From: JAKZRT01 sp047518005
GTDB taxonomy: Bacteria; Pseudomonadota; Alphaproteobacteria; Rhodobacterales; Rhodobacteraceae
Reading direction: 5' to 3'
DNA: 5,260 bases
Assembly: GCA_047518005.1 (NCBI GenBank)
Contig: JAKZRT010000136.1
Span: 1-5,260, forward strand
In this document: piece after piece, positions 1 to 5,140 of the stretch
How positions within the stretch are numbered: position 1 is the stretch's first letter
Layout of the letters: each line of letters begins with the position of its first letter
Notes under the pieces: model-generated
Told to the model about the DNA's origin: nothing
What the model saw: only the letters and a program-made list of their open reading frames with translations
Databases searched by the model: none
Translations under genes and position numbers: made by a program

Positions 1-188
1 CCAAGCGCGATGTCGAGCCCGATCGAGCCGGTCGACGTGGCTTCGATTTCCTGCACGGCGCCTTCATCGCCAAGCTTCATGATCGAGCCCTTGCCGAACT
101 GCCGTTCGATCTGCGCCAGCGCCGATTCCAGCGCCTTTTGCTTGTCCATTTTCCGCTTCCCGTCAAGCTCGAGTAAGTTCGCCGACAT
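1..188 (-). CDS. recA: RecA recombinase, N-terminal fragment (runs off the window)
   Basis: RecA is the DNA-dependent ATPase that forms filaments on single-stranded DNA, drives homologous recombination and triggers LexA self-cleavage in the SOS response. Only the first 62 codons are present. They contain the RecA N-terminal helix (MDKQKALESALAQIERQFG, residues 14-32), the block GKGSIMKLG (32-40) and the strand leading into the core (EATSTGSIGLDIAL, 49-62). The Walker A loop and all later domains lie beyond position 1. The start at 188 is chosen because AAGGAG (204-199 on the minus strand) sits 10 bases ahead of it. A second in-frame ATG at 149 would begin at MDKQKALE, but a short extension ending in KRK before this Met is familiar in alphaproteobacterial RecA. 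The gene follows the CBS-domain gene on the same strand but has its own promoter. Identification is firm from the motif string. Confidence 0.96.
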   Translation of the reverse strand, partial: MSANLLELDGKRKMDKQKALESALAQIERQFGKGSIMKLGDEGAVQEIEATSTGSIGLDIAL

Positions 189-198
189 GATTACCACT

Positions 199-204
199 CT
201 CCTT
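199..204 (-). promoter_or_regulatory. Ribosome binding site of recA
   Basis: AAGGAG on the minus strand lies 10 bases before the ATG at 188. It decides for that start over the in-frame Met at 149. Confidence 0.75.
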
Positions 205-241
205 ATTCCACAGAGCCTGCCGACCGGCAACGCCCGGTGAT

Positions 242-256
242 GTTCCTGCCTTGTTC
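242..256 (+). promoter_or_regulatory. LexA (SOS) box candidate 2, GTTC-N7-GTTC
   Basis: The plus strand reads GTTCCTGCCTTGTTC, an exact match to the alphaproteobacterial SOS consensus (GAAC-N7-GAAC when read in the recA direction). It lies at about +1 to +16 of the proposed recA transcript, and its centre is 29 bases from the centre of the other box, on the opposite strand orientation. Either box alone could explain SOS control; both together suggest double occupancy. Confidence 0.75.
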
Positions 257-263
257 TTTTCGC

Positions 264-292
264 ACTATGCGATCAAAACGAGAACATTTCAA
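264..292 (-). promoter_or_regulatory. sigma70-type promoter of recA
   Basis: On the minus strand, TTGAAA (292-287; 5/6 to the -35 consensus) and CATAGT (269-264; 4/6 to the -10) are separated by exactly 17 bases. Transcription would start near 257, giving a leader of about 70 bases before recA. The two candidate LexA boxes overlap the spacer and the expected start site, which supports the promoter call. The leader also holds a weak 5-bp stem (ACCGG/CCGGT, 223-238) of unclear value. Confidence 0.65.
271..285 (-). promoter_or_regulatory. LexA (SOS) box candidate 1, GTTC-N7-GATC
   Basis: The minus strand reads GTTCTCGTTTTGATC, matching the direct-repeat SOS operator known from Rhodobacter and other alphaproteobacteria (GTTC-N7-GTTC, with GATC as a tolerated second half). 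It fills most of the spacer between the proposed -35 and -10 of recA, so bound LexA would block RNA polymerase directly. The operator type is established for the group; binding here is inferred. Confidence 0.75.
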
Positions 293-356
293 CTAAAATT
301 GTGCGGATCAGTAGGAACAGCCAGAGATTAAGGAAGCGTTACTGGGGCCCCGGCGA

Positions 357-791
357 TCAGCGGCCCATGATCATGTCTTGCAGGGCGTCTTTTTCGTGGG
401 CCAGATCGTCGATGCGCGCCTTGACCACGTCGCCGATAGAGATCAGCCCGACCATGGCACCATCGACCAGCACCGGCATGTGGCGGAACCGGCCATCGGT
501 CATGTCGGCCATGATCTTGTCGACGGTGCTGGATGGTGAGCAGGTCACCAGCGACGAGGTCATCAGATCGCGGACCTTGTCGTCCAGGCAAGCAGCCCCG
601 CGCCGCCCCAGTTCGCGCACGATGTCGCGTTCGCTCAAGATCCCGTCCGGCGTCGTTCCATCGGCCGAGACGATGATTGCACCGATCCGTTTTTCCGAAA
701 GAATCGCGGTGGCTTGCGCGACGCTGGCATCGGGGCCGATGGTGATGACCGCATTGTTCGGTTTGGCATTCAACATCGTTTGAACCAGCAT
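357..791 (-). CDS. Tandem CBS-domain protein (Bateman module), 144 aa
   Basis: The protein consists of two CBS domains (about residues 8-65 and 75-130) and little else, apart from a short charged C-terminal helix. Each repeat ends with the ribose/phosphate-contacting pattern G-h-h-S-x-x-D: GILSERD (50-56) and GLISIGD (115-121). The core also has MPVLVDG (105-111). Stand-alone CBS pairs usually bind adenine nucleotides (AMP, ATP, SAM or NAD-like ligands) and act as cytoplasmic energy or redox sensors; the ligand and partner here cannot be read from sequence. The start at 791 is chosen because GGAGG (801-797) lies 5 bases before it. The upstream ATG at 803 (MEAT...) would bury that site, and the longer open frame back to 1010 lacks any CBS-like sequence. 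The gene reads towards recA with a 168-base gap, and no convincing terminator was seen between them. Confidence 0.9.
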   Translation of the reverse strand: MLVQTMLNAKPNNAVITIGPDASVAQATAILSEKRIGAIIVSADGTTPDGILSERDIVRELGRRGAACLDDKVRDLMTSSLVTCSPSSTVDKIMADMTDGRFRHMPVLVDGAMVGLISIGDVVKARIDDLAHEKDALQDMIMGR

Positions 792-796
792 CGTCG

Positions 797-801
797 CCTC
801 C
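797..801 (-). promoter_or_regulatory. Ribosome binding site of the CBS-domain gene
   Basis: GGAGG on the minus strand ends 5 bases before the ATG at 791, fixing that start rather than the in-frame ATG at 803. Confidence 0.75.
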
Positions 802-808
802 ATAAAAA

Positions 809-820
809 CCAAGCGCTTGG
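809..820. promoter_or_regulatory. Perfect 12-bp palindrome CCAAGCGCTTGG, possible LacI-family operator
   Basis: The sequence is a gapless inverted repeat with AAGCGCTT around a central CpG, the usual architecture of LacI/GalR-family operators. It lies 18 bases before the CBS-gene start and about 240 bases before mmsA. If the TTGACA at 854-849 is the -35, the palindrome covers the expected transcription start of the CBS gene. No LacI-type regulator is in the window, so the regulator and even function are inferred. Confidence 0.4.
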
Positions 821-848
821 CCACACCGTCGCGCTGAAATGGCGCGGC

Positions 849-854
849 TGTCAA
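849..854 (-). promoter_or_regulatory. Consensus -35 (TTGACA) upstream of the CBS-domain gene
   Basis: The minus strand carries a perfect TTGACA about 58 bases before the CBS start at 791. The -10 position 17-18 bases downstream (around 831-825, CGACGG or GACGGT) is poor, so this is a partial promoter call. It would place transcription start near 818, inside the palindrome at 809-820. Confidence 0.35.
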
Positions 855-983
855 GTGCCGAGCAATGAGGCGTTCACGGGTCGGGCGATATCTGGTTGCG
901 CGCCCGCGGTGCGGGACTTGTTTTGGGCCTGGCTGCAGCGGTCGCAGGGCGGGCCGCGGATTTCGGGAATATTCGCTCCAAAC

Positions 984-1031
984 CGCGCAACTGCCCCTTT
1001 CGCCCATCAAGCTGCAGGGCTAGGTTGCGCG
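984..1031. repeat. Spaced inverted repeat CGCGCAAC / GTTGCGCG upstream of mmsA
   Basis: CGCGCAAC (984-991) is repeated in inverted orientation as GTTGCGCG (1024-1031), with centres 40 bases apart, about four helical turns. The pair ends 30 bases before the mmsA start. It could be a pair of regulator half-sites for mmsA, or chance in GC-rich DNA. No convincing mmsA -35/-10 pair was found in the 804-1060 gap. Confidence 0.25.
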
Positions 1032-1048
1032 CGAAATCCATGAATTGC

Positions 1049-1055
1049 GGGGAGG
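1049..1055 (+). promoter_or_regulatory. Ribosome binding site of mmsA
   Basis: GGGGAGG ends 5 bases before the ATG at 1061 and lies inside the alternative longer frame that starts at 1040, so it decides the start. Confidence 0.75.
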
Positions 1056-1060
1056 TCAGT

Positions 1061-2560
1061 ATGCAGCAGATCGGACATTATATTAACGGCAAAAGGTTCG
1101 CGGGAAGTTTGGGCCGGAGCGCGGATGTTTTCAATCCCGCGATCGGTGAAGTTCAGGCGCAGGTGGCGCTGGCCAGCGCCGGCGAGGTTGCCGATGCGGT
1201 GGCCGGGGCTGCAGAAGCGCAGGTCGGCTGGGCCGCCACCAACCCGCAGCGCCGGGCGCGGGTGATGATGAAGTTCGTGGCGCTTTTGAACCGGGATATG
1301 GACAAGCTGGCCGAGGCGCTGAGCCGCGAGCACGGCAAGACGCTGCCGGATGCGCGCGGCGACGTGCAGCGCGGGCTCGAGGTGGCCGAGTTCTGTATCG
1401 GCGCGCCGCATCATTTGAAGGGCGATTACACCGACAGCGCCGGGCGGGGCATCGACATGTATTCGATGCGCCAGCCGTTGGGCGTGGTCGCCGGTATCAC
1501 CCCGTTCAATTTTCCGGCGATGATCCCGATGTGGAAGTTTTGCCCGGCGCTGGTTGCCGGCAACGCGATGATCCTGAAGCCGTCGGAACGCGACCCCACG
1601 GTGCCGATCATGCTGGCCGAGCTGATGACCGAGGCCGGGCTGCCCGATGGTCTGTTGCAGGTGGTCAATGGCGACAAGGAAGCCGTTGATGCGATTTTGG
1701 ACAGCGAGACGGTTCAGGCCGTGGGATTTGTCGGGTCAACCCCGATCGCGCAGTACATCTATGCCCGCGCCACGGCGGCGGGCAAACGGGCGCAATGTTT
1801 TGGCGGTGCCAAGAACCACATGATCATCATGCCCGACGCCGACATGGATCAGGCGGCGGATGCGCTGATCGGGGCAGGATACGGCGCGGCGGGCGAGCGG
1901 TGCATGGCGATCTCGGTGGCGGTGCCGGTGGGCGATGCCACGGCGGATGCCTTGATCGAAAAACTGGTGCCGCGCATCGAAAAGCTCAAGGTTGGCCCCT
2001 ACACGGCCGGTGAGGACATGGATTACGGCCCCGTCGTGACGGCCGCCGCCAAAGCCAACATCGAACGTCTGGTGCAGACCGGCGTTGACCAGGGCGCCGA
2101 GCTGGTGGTCGACGGGCGCGGGTTTTCGTTGCAGGGCTATGAGGACGGGTTTTTCGTCGGCCCGCATCTTTTTGACCGGGTCACGAAAGACATGGACATC
2201 TATAAGACCGAGATATTCGGCCCCGTACTGTCATCCGTGCGTGCGCAGTCCTATGAGGAAGCGCTGGGGCTGGCGATGGATCATGAATACGGCAACGGCA
2301 CCGCGATTTTCACGCGCGATGGTGACGCGGCCCGGGATTTTGCCCATAGAATCAACATTGGAATGGTCGGTGTTAATGTGCCGATCCCGGTGCCGCTGGC
2401 CTATCACACCTTCGGCGGCTGGAAGAAATCGATGTTTGGAGACCTGAATCAGCATGGGCCGGACGGGTTCCGGTTTTATACCCGCACCAAGACGGTGACG
2501 GCGCGCTGGCCGTCGGGCCTGAAAGAGGGCGGCGAGTTTCATTTCGGGGCGATGGACTGA
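1061..2560 (+). CDS. mmsA: CoA-acylating methylmalonate-semialdehyde dehydrogenase, 499 aa
   Basis: This enzyme oxidises methylmalonate semialdehyde (and malonate semialdehyde) with NAD+ and CoA to propionyl-CoA (or acetyl-CoA) and CO2, in valine and myo-inositol/beta-alanine breakdown in the cytoplasm. It has the full length of the family. Visible motifs are the ALDH segment TPFNFPAMIPMWKFCPALVAGN (147-168) with Asn150, the NAD-binding LKPSE (172-176) and FVGST (223-227), GGAKNH (248-253), the catalytic-cysteine motif GERCMAIS with Cys281, and EIFGPV (384-389). GERC in place of GQxC, and the KNHM segment where other ALDHs have the general-base Glu, mark the CoA-dependent MMSDH branch. The start at 1061 has GGGGAGG ending 5 bases ahead; an in-frame ATG at 1040 would swallow that site. 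The gene stands alone, divergent from the CBS gene, without mmsB or an acyl-CoA dehydrogenase next to it. Confidence 0.93.
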   Translation: MQQIGHYINGKRFAGSLGRSADVFNPAIGEVQAQVALASAGEVADAVAGAAEAQVGWAATNPQRRARVMMKFVALLNRDMDKLAEALSREHGKTLPDARGDVQRGLEVAEFCIGAPHHLKGDYTDSAGRGIDMYSMRQPLGVVAGITPFNFPAMIPMWKFCPALVAGNAMILKPSERDPTVPIMLAELMTEAGLPDGLLQVVNGDKEAVDAILDSETVQAVGFVGSTPIAQYIYARATAAGKRAQCFGGAKNHMIIMPDADMDQAADALIGAGYGAAGERCMAISVAVPVGDATADALIEKLVPRIEKLKVGPYTAGEDMDYGPVVTAAAKANIERLVQTGVDQGAELVVDGRGFSLQGYEDGFFVGPHLFDRVTKDMDIYKTEIFGPVLSSVRAQSYEEALGLAMDHEYGNGTAIFTRDGDAARDFAHRINIGMVGVNVPIPVPLAYHTFGGWKKSMFGDLNQHGPDGFRFYTRTKTVTARWPSGLKEGGEFHFGAMD

Positions 2561-2575
2561 GGCCCCGGCCCGGCG

Positions 2576-3424
2576 TCACATCAGCGCGGACAGCCTGAGC
2601 GCGACCGGGCGATAGAAATCTTCGTCGGTCCAATAGGCGTTGTGCGACAGCGGATTCCACGAGGTCAGGATGCTGCCTGCGTTGATCTCGACGTCCGCTA
2701 ACCGGTTATCGTTCGCCATCGCCGCGTATCTGGGCGAGACGTCGCGCAGCGGAAAGCCAAGCACGTCATCGCGGTCGAAATAGTTGTACCACCAGGGTTT
2801 CATCTTCAGCCGGGTCGGAAGCTTCGAGCCCGGATAGGCGATCGGCCGCACGTCGCTTTCGGGGTAGGCGAAGACGAAAACCGGAATATTGCAGCCGAAG
2901 GTGATGAATTTCGCCACCGTCTCCATGCGCTGGATTGGCGTCGCGGCACCCGTGCCGTTTTTGTTTTCCTGCTGCGCATCGTAGATGTAGTTCGACATGA
3001 CGTGCCCGCCAAGCGAATGCGCGATGATGACCAGCGGGGCCCTGTCGCCGACGGCATCTTTCAACGCGTCAATCACGCCCGAGACCCGTTTGTGTACATC
3101 GTGATAGGTCTGGTCGGTGTCGTCGATGGGAAATTTTCGATACGAGGCCGCGTCGGACAGGTTGAATATCACGAACCGGCGCAGCATGTCGAAATCGGTC
3201 TTGCCGACGATCTTGGCGAAATACGCGTCCTGTCGGTCTTGCAGGACGTTGGCCCAATAGACCTCGCGCCATTCGATCTTGGCGTCGAAATTGCTTGCGC
3301 CGATGATCCGGCGCACCTGCCGGTGAAGGCCCGCCGAAAACGACAGATCGGCTGAATTATCCGGGTTGTCCTTGCGCTGCGCGCCCATGCCGTGGACCAC
3401 GGCGACGGCTAATGTTTTGGGCAT
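2576..3424 (-). CDS. Uncharacterised serine alpha/beta-hydrolase, 282 aa
   Basis: The fold is recognisable from a first strand ending in VVHGMG (9-14, oxyanion-hole HG) and the nucleophile elbow IIAHSLGGHV (133-142) with Ser137. An Asp in YFDRDDVLGFPL (215-226, probably Asp219 or Asp220) and His261 in NPLSHNAYW complete a plausible Ser-Asp-His triad in the right order. There is no signal peptide or membrane segment, so it is probably cytoplasmic. The substrate cannot be inferred; an esterase- or lipase-like activity is the default expectation. Residues 45-110 form a long insertion between the first strand and the nucleophile strand, rich in aromatic and charged residues, which I do not recognise. 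The start at 3424 has GGGGGA (3436-3431) six bases ahead. It converges on mmsA with 15 bases between stops and no hairpin terminator that I can see. Family assignment to alpha/beta-hydrolases is secure; the subfamily is unknown to me. Confidence 0.85.
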   Translation of the reverse strand: MPKTLAVAVVHGMGAQRKDNPDNSADLSFSAGLHRQVRRIIGASNFDAKIEWREVYWANVLQDRQDAYFAKIVGKTDFDMLRRFVIFNLSDAASYRKFPIDDTDQTYHDVHKRVSGVIDALKDAVGDRAPLVIIAHSLGGHVMSNYIYDAQQENKNGTGAATPIQRMETVAKFITFGCNIPVFVFAYPESDVRPIAYPGSKLPTRLKMKPWWYNYFDRDDVLGFPLRDVSPRYAAMANDNRLADVEINAGSILTSWNPLSHNAYWTDEDFYRPVALRLSALM

Positions 3425-3447
3425 CGATAATCCCCCGTTTCAAATAA

Positions 3448-3463
3448 GTTTGCTCGATCAAAC
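3448..3463. promoter_or_regulatory. Imperfect 16-bp palindrome upstream of the hydrolase gene
   Basis: GTTTGCTCGATCAAAC is an inverted repeat with one mismatched pair (14 of 16 positions symmetric), 24 bases before the hydrolase start on the minus strand. The size and symmetry fit a dimeric repressor operator. No clear -35/-10 pair was found in 3425-3570, so its relation to a promoter is open. Confidence 0.3.
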
Positions 3464-3570
3464 GCGATCAGACCAATACCGCGCCAGTCTAGCACAATGG
3501 CCGGAGAATGAGAAAACAGACGATTTGCGTGCCCAGTTAATGGCGCCGCCAAAAATCGGTGTCGCAAAAT

Positions 3571-3594
3571 GAAAACGGCCCCGAAGGGCCGTTT
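3571..3594 (-). terminator. Rho-independent terminator with UUCG tetraloop, for the sorting-tail operon
   Basis: On the minus strand AAACGGCCC pairs with GGGCCGTTT in a 9-bp stem around a TTCG loop closed by C-G, the exceptionally stable cUUCGg tetraloop. A short T-rich run (TTTTCATTTT) follows. It lies 25 bases past the stop of the downstream sorting-tail gene (3620), so it ends that transcript and insulates the hydrolase gene. The A-rich left arm gives some bidirectional potential, but no plus-strand gene leads into it. Confidence 0.88.
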
Positions 3595-3619
3595 GCAGTT
3601 CGCGTTGGTACGTTTCGGA

Positions 3620-4309
3620 TCAGGCGCGGCGGCGCAGCGCAGCCAGAAGGCCCAGACCGCCAACCAGCAAAAGCCCGCCAGCCGGGACCGGAATCTCCGG
3701 GATGTCGGTGTCGTAAAACGAGATATGCGAAAGGCCTTGTCCGGTTGGTGTGAACCAAGAGCCTGAGGTCACCGCGATCGCATCCTCCAGGCAGAGAAGA
3801 GTGTAGTTCAACGCGTCGTCGCCTGCTAACGCGCAACTGGCCAAAGAATCCACTTCCCAGAACAATGTGAACGAAGTCCCGGATTTAGCAGCCCAGAACC
3901 GGATGTCCGGATCGTCTGCGCCCTGCGCGTATGTCCAGGTTCCCGACGCCGACGCCCCGGTTGCCCCGCCGAGACCAAATTCGGTTCCGTCAACGCTCGG
4001 GTATAATGCGTTTATTTCCTCGAGATAATTTGCACTTCCGTCATCGGGCGTCTCGTATTTGGCAACGATCGGCGATACTTCCGCCGCGGGATCAAGCCCG
4101 CTGCCGACATCGCAGAGCGAAAAGCTGTCACCGAAAAATCCGGCGCAGTCATTCTTTTCTTCGATATAGATCCAGCCGTTGAGGTCAAACAGCCCCCAAA
4201 GCGACGAATTCATGGTGCTGGTGAACGTCGAACTGACCAACGTGGACGATACTGCAGAGACAGCGCTGAACACAAGCACTGCAACAGTCGTTACAAAAAC
4301 CTTTATCAT
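3620..4309 (-). CDS. Secreted VPLPA-CTERM-like sorting-tail protein, copy A (229 aa)
   Basis: The protein has a hydrophobic signal peptide (about 1-21, likely cut after AVS), an ectodomain of about 180 residues and a C-terminal sorting signal: IPVPA (206-210), a glycine/leucine-rich membrane stretch (211-225) and RRRA at the end. This is the PEP-CTERM/VPLPA-CTERM layout, whose members are recognised by an exosortase and attached at or released from the cell surface; no exosortase is in the window. The ectodomain includes GWIYIEEKNDC (45-55), SPIVAKYETPDDG (79-91), FGLGGATGA (111-119), GTWTYAQG (123-130), SFTLFWEVDS (146-155) and LSHISFYD (193-200). The GTW...FTLF...SHISFY order recalls beta-rich ectodomains of other PEP-CTERM proteins, from memory. 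Cysteines 55, 66, 159 and 173 could form two disulfides. It lies 18 bases after copy B, with GAGGGG 5 bases before its ATG, and is about 73% identical to it. Function unknown. Confidence 0.88.
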   Translation of the reverse strand: MIKVFVTTVAVLVFSAVSAVSSTLVSSTFTSTMNSSLWGLFDLNGWIYIEEKNDCAGFFGDSFSLCDVGSGLDPAAEVSPIVAKYETPDDGSANYLEEINALYPSVDGTEFGLGGATGASASGTWTYAQGADDPDIRFWAAKSGTSFTLFWEVDSLASCALAGDDALNYTLLCLEDAIAVTSGSWFTPTGQGLSHISFYDTDIPEIPVPAGGLLLVGGLGLLAALRRRA

Positions 4310-4314
4310 AACAG

Positions 4315-4320
4315 CCCCTC
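4315..4320 (-). promoter_or_regulatory. Ribosome binding site of copy A, shared leader with copy B
   Basis: GAGGGG followed by CTGTT and ATG on the minus strand. The same TGTGAGGGG-CTGTTATG leader precedes copy B (with one extra G), so the duplication reached upstream of the start codon and copy A can be translated independently within the 18-base gap after the copy B stop. Confidence 0.75.
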
Positions 4321-4327
4321 ACAACGC

Positions 4328-5023
4328 TCAAGCCGCAGATACGCGGCGCCGCAGCGCAGCCAAAAGGCCAAGGCCACCAACCAGCAACAGCCCGCCAGCC
4401 GGGACCGGAATCTCCGAGATGCCGGAGTCGTAGAACGAGATATGCGACAGGCCCGCACCGGTCGGCGTTGACCAGTTTCCTGAGGTCACTGCAACCGCAT
4501 CCATCAGACAAGCGAGCGAATAGTTGGTCGCAAGGTTGCCCGCCGTACAATTGGCCAGACTGTCAACCTCCCAGAAGAGCGTGAACGATGTAGCCGCCTT
4601 GGCCGCCCAGTATAGGATGTCCGGATCACCTGCGCCTTGCGCGTATGTCCAAGTTCCCGCCGACGTCGCACCGGTGGCCCCGCCGAGACCGAATTCGCTG
4701 CCGTCAATGCTTGGGAATAATGAGTTTATTTCCTCAATATAGTTCGCAGTACCGTCATCGGGCGTCTCGTATTTGGCGACGATCGGAGAAATTTCCGTTT
4801 CGGGAGTAAGCCCGTTGCCGACATCGCAGAGCGAAAAGTTGTCGCCAAAAAATCCGGTGCAGTCGTTCTTTTCTTCGATGTAGATCCAGCCGTTGGGATC
4901 CAAGTTCCCCCAATCGGAAGAGTCGTTCGAAGTGGTAAATGACGAACTGACCAGCGTTGACGCAGCCGCAGCCACTATACTGATCGCCAGCGCAGCAATT
5001 GCAGCAAAAATAATTCTAAACAT
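4328..5023 (-). CDS. Secreted VPLPA-CTERM-like sorting-tail protein, copy B (231 aa)
   Basis: First gene of the pair. The signal peptide (about 1-21, with an AAA site before STLVSS), ectodomain and sorting tail match copy A: IPVPA at 205-209, membrane stretch 210-224, then RRRVSAA, three residues longer than copy A. The four cysteines (55, 66, 159, 172) are conserved, as are GWIYIEEKNDC, SPIVAKYETPDDG and GTWTYAQG. By hand alignment the two proteins share 167 of 228 aligned positions, with one single-residue gap near residue 160; most differences lie in the signal peptide and residues 31-41. The start at 5023 is preferred over the longer open frame back to 5194 because GAGGGGG (5035-5029) lies 5 bases ahead and the signal peptide begins here; the extension would read through the promoter and IS end. 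The product is probably exported and processed by an exosortase encoded elsewhere. Biological role unknown. Confidence 0.88.
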   Translation of the reverse strand: MFRIIFAAIAALAISIVAAAASTLVSSSFTTSNDSSDWGNLDPNGWIYIEEKNDCTGFFGDNFSLCDVGNGLTPETEISPIVAKYETPDDGTANYIEEINSLFPSIDGSEFGLGGATGATSAGTWTYAQGAGDPDILYWAAKAATSFTLFWEVDSLANCTAGNLATNYSLACLMDAVAVTSGNWSTPTGAGLSHISFYDSGISEIPVPAGGLLLVGGLGLLAALRRRVSAA

Positions 5024-5076
5024 AACAGCCCCCTCACAGCACACGCGCCGCCGAAACGTGGCGGAAACACAGGCTA

Positions 5077-5105
5077 ACAATACGCCTGCCACAAATAAAC
5101 CGCAA
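5077..5105 (-). promoter_or_regulatory. Candidate promoter of the sorting-tail operon
   Basis: On the minus strand TTGCGG (5105-5100; 3/6) and TATTGT (5082-5077; 4/6) are separated by 17 bases, predicting transcription from near 5070 and a leader of about 47 bases. The leader contains a 5-bp hairpin (CCGCC/GGCGG, 5048-5064). The match is moderate, and no alternative scored better by eye. The -35 lies only a few tens of bases from the insertion sequence. Confidence 0.4.
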
Positions 5106-5140
5106 TTGAAATCGGGTGTCTGTGTCGGTAACACGCGATA

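Larger units (their letters stand above)
3620..5040. repeat. Tandem gene duplication (two direct repeats of about 0.7 kb)
   Basis: Units 3620-4327 and 4328-5040 are direct repeats, each holding one sorting-tail gene plus its TGTGAGGGG-CTGTTATG leader. DNA identity is highest over the 3' ends (sorting-tail codons and the preceding block, for example GCCAGCCGGGACCGGAATCT in both) and over the GTWTYAQG and SPIVAKYETPDDG codons. The signal-peptide codons have diverged most. This indicates an older duplication kept under selection rather than a recent copy. Confidence 0.85.

Noticed and set aside
344..351. GGGGCCCC palindrome just past the CBS-gene stop, considered as a terminator
   Set aside because: It has no room for a loop and no T-run follows on the minus strand.
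301..783. Plus-strand open frame of 160 codons
   Set aside because: It is antisense to the well-supported CBS-domain gene and its translation is rich in Arg/Ser/Met with no recognisable motif; a GC-rich shadow.
967..974. GAATATTC palindrome upstream of mmsA, considered as operator or -10
   Set aside because: Only 8 bases and no -35 at a suitable distance; expected by chance in a region of this size.
792..1010. Upstream extension of the CBS-domain frame to a start at 1010
   Set aside because: The extra 73 residues are Arg/Pro-rich with no domain, they cover the probable promoter and palindrome, and the GGAGG before 791 marks the true start.
896..1060. Upstream extension of the mmsA frame to 896
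   Set aside because: The added residues are low-complexity and absent from the family's usual N-terminus; GGGGAGG before 1061 fixes the start.
1736..2167. Minus-strand open frame of 143 codons inside mmsA
   Set aside because: It overlaps the catalytic core codons of mmsA on the other strand and its His/Arg-rich translation has no motif; a shadow of GC-rich codon usage.
2561..2580. GC-rich stretch between the convergent mmsA and hydrolase stops, considered as a bidirectional terminator
   Set aside because: GGCCCCGGCCCGGCG does not fold into a usable stem-loop and lacks T-runs on either side.
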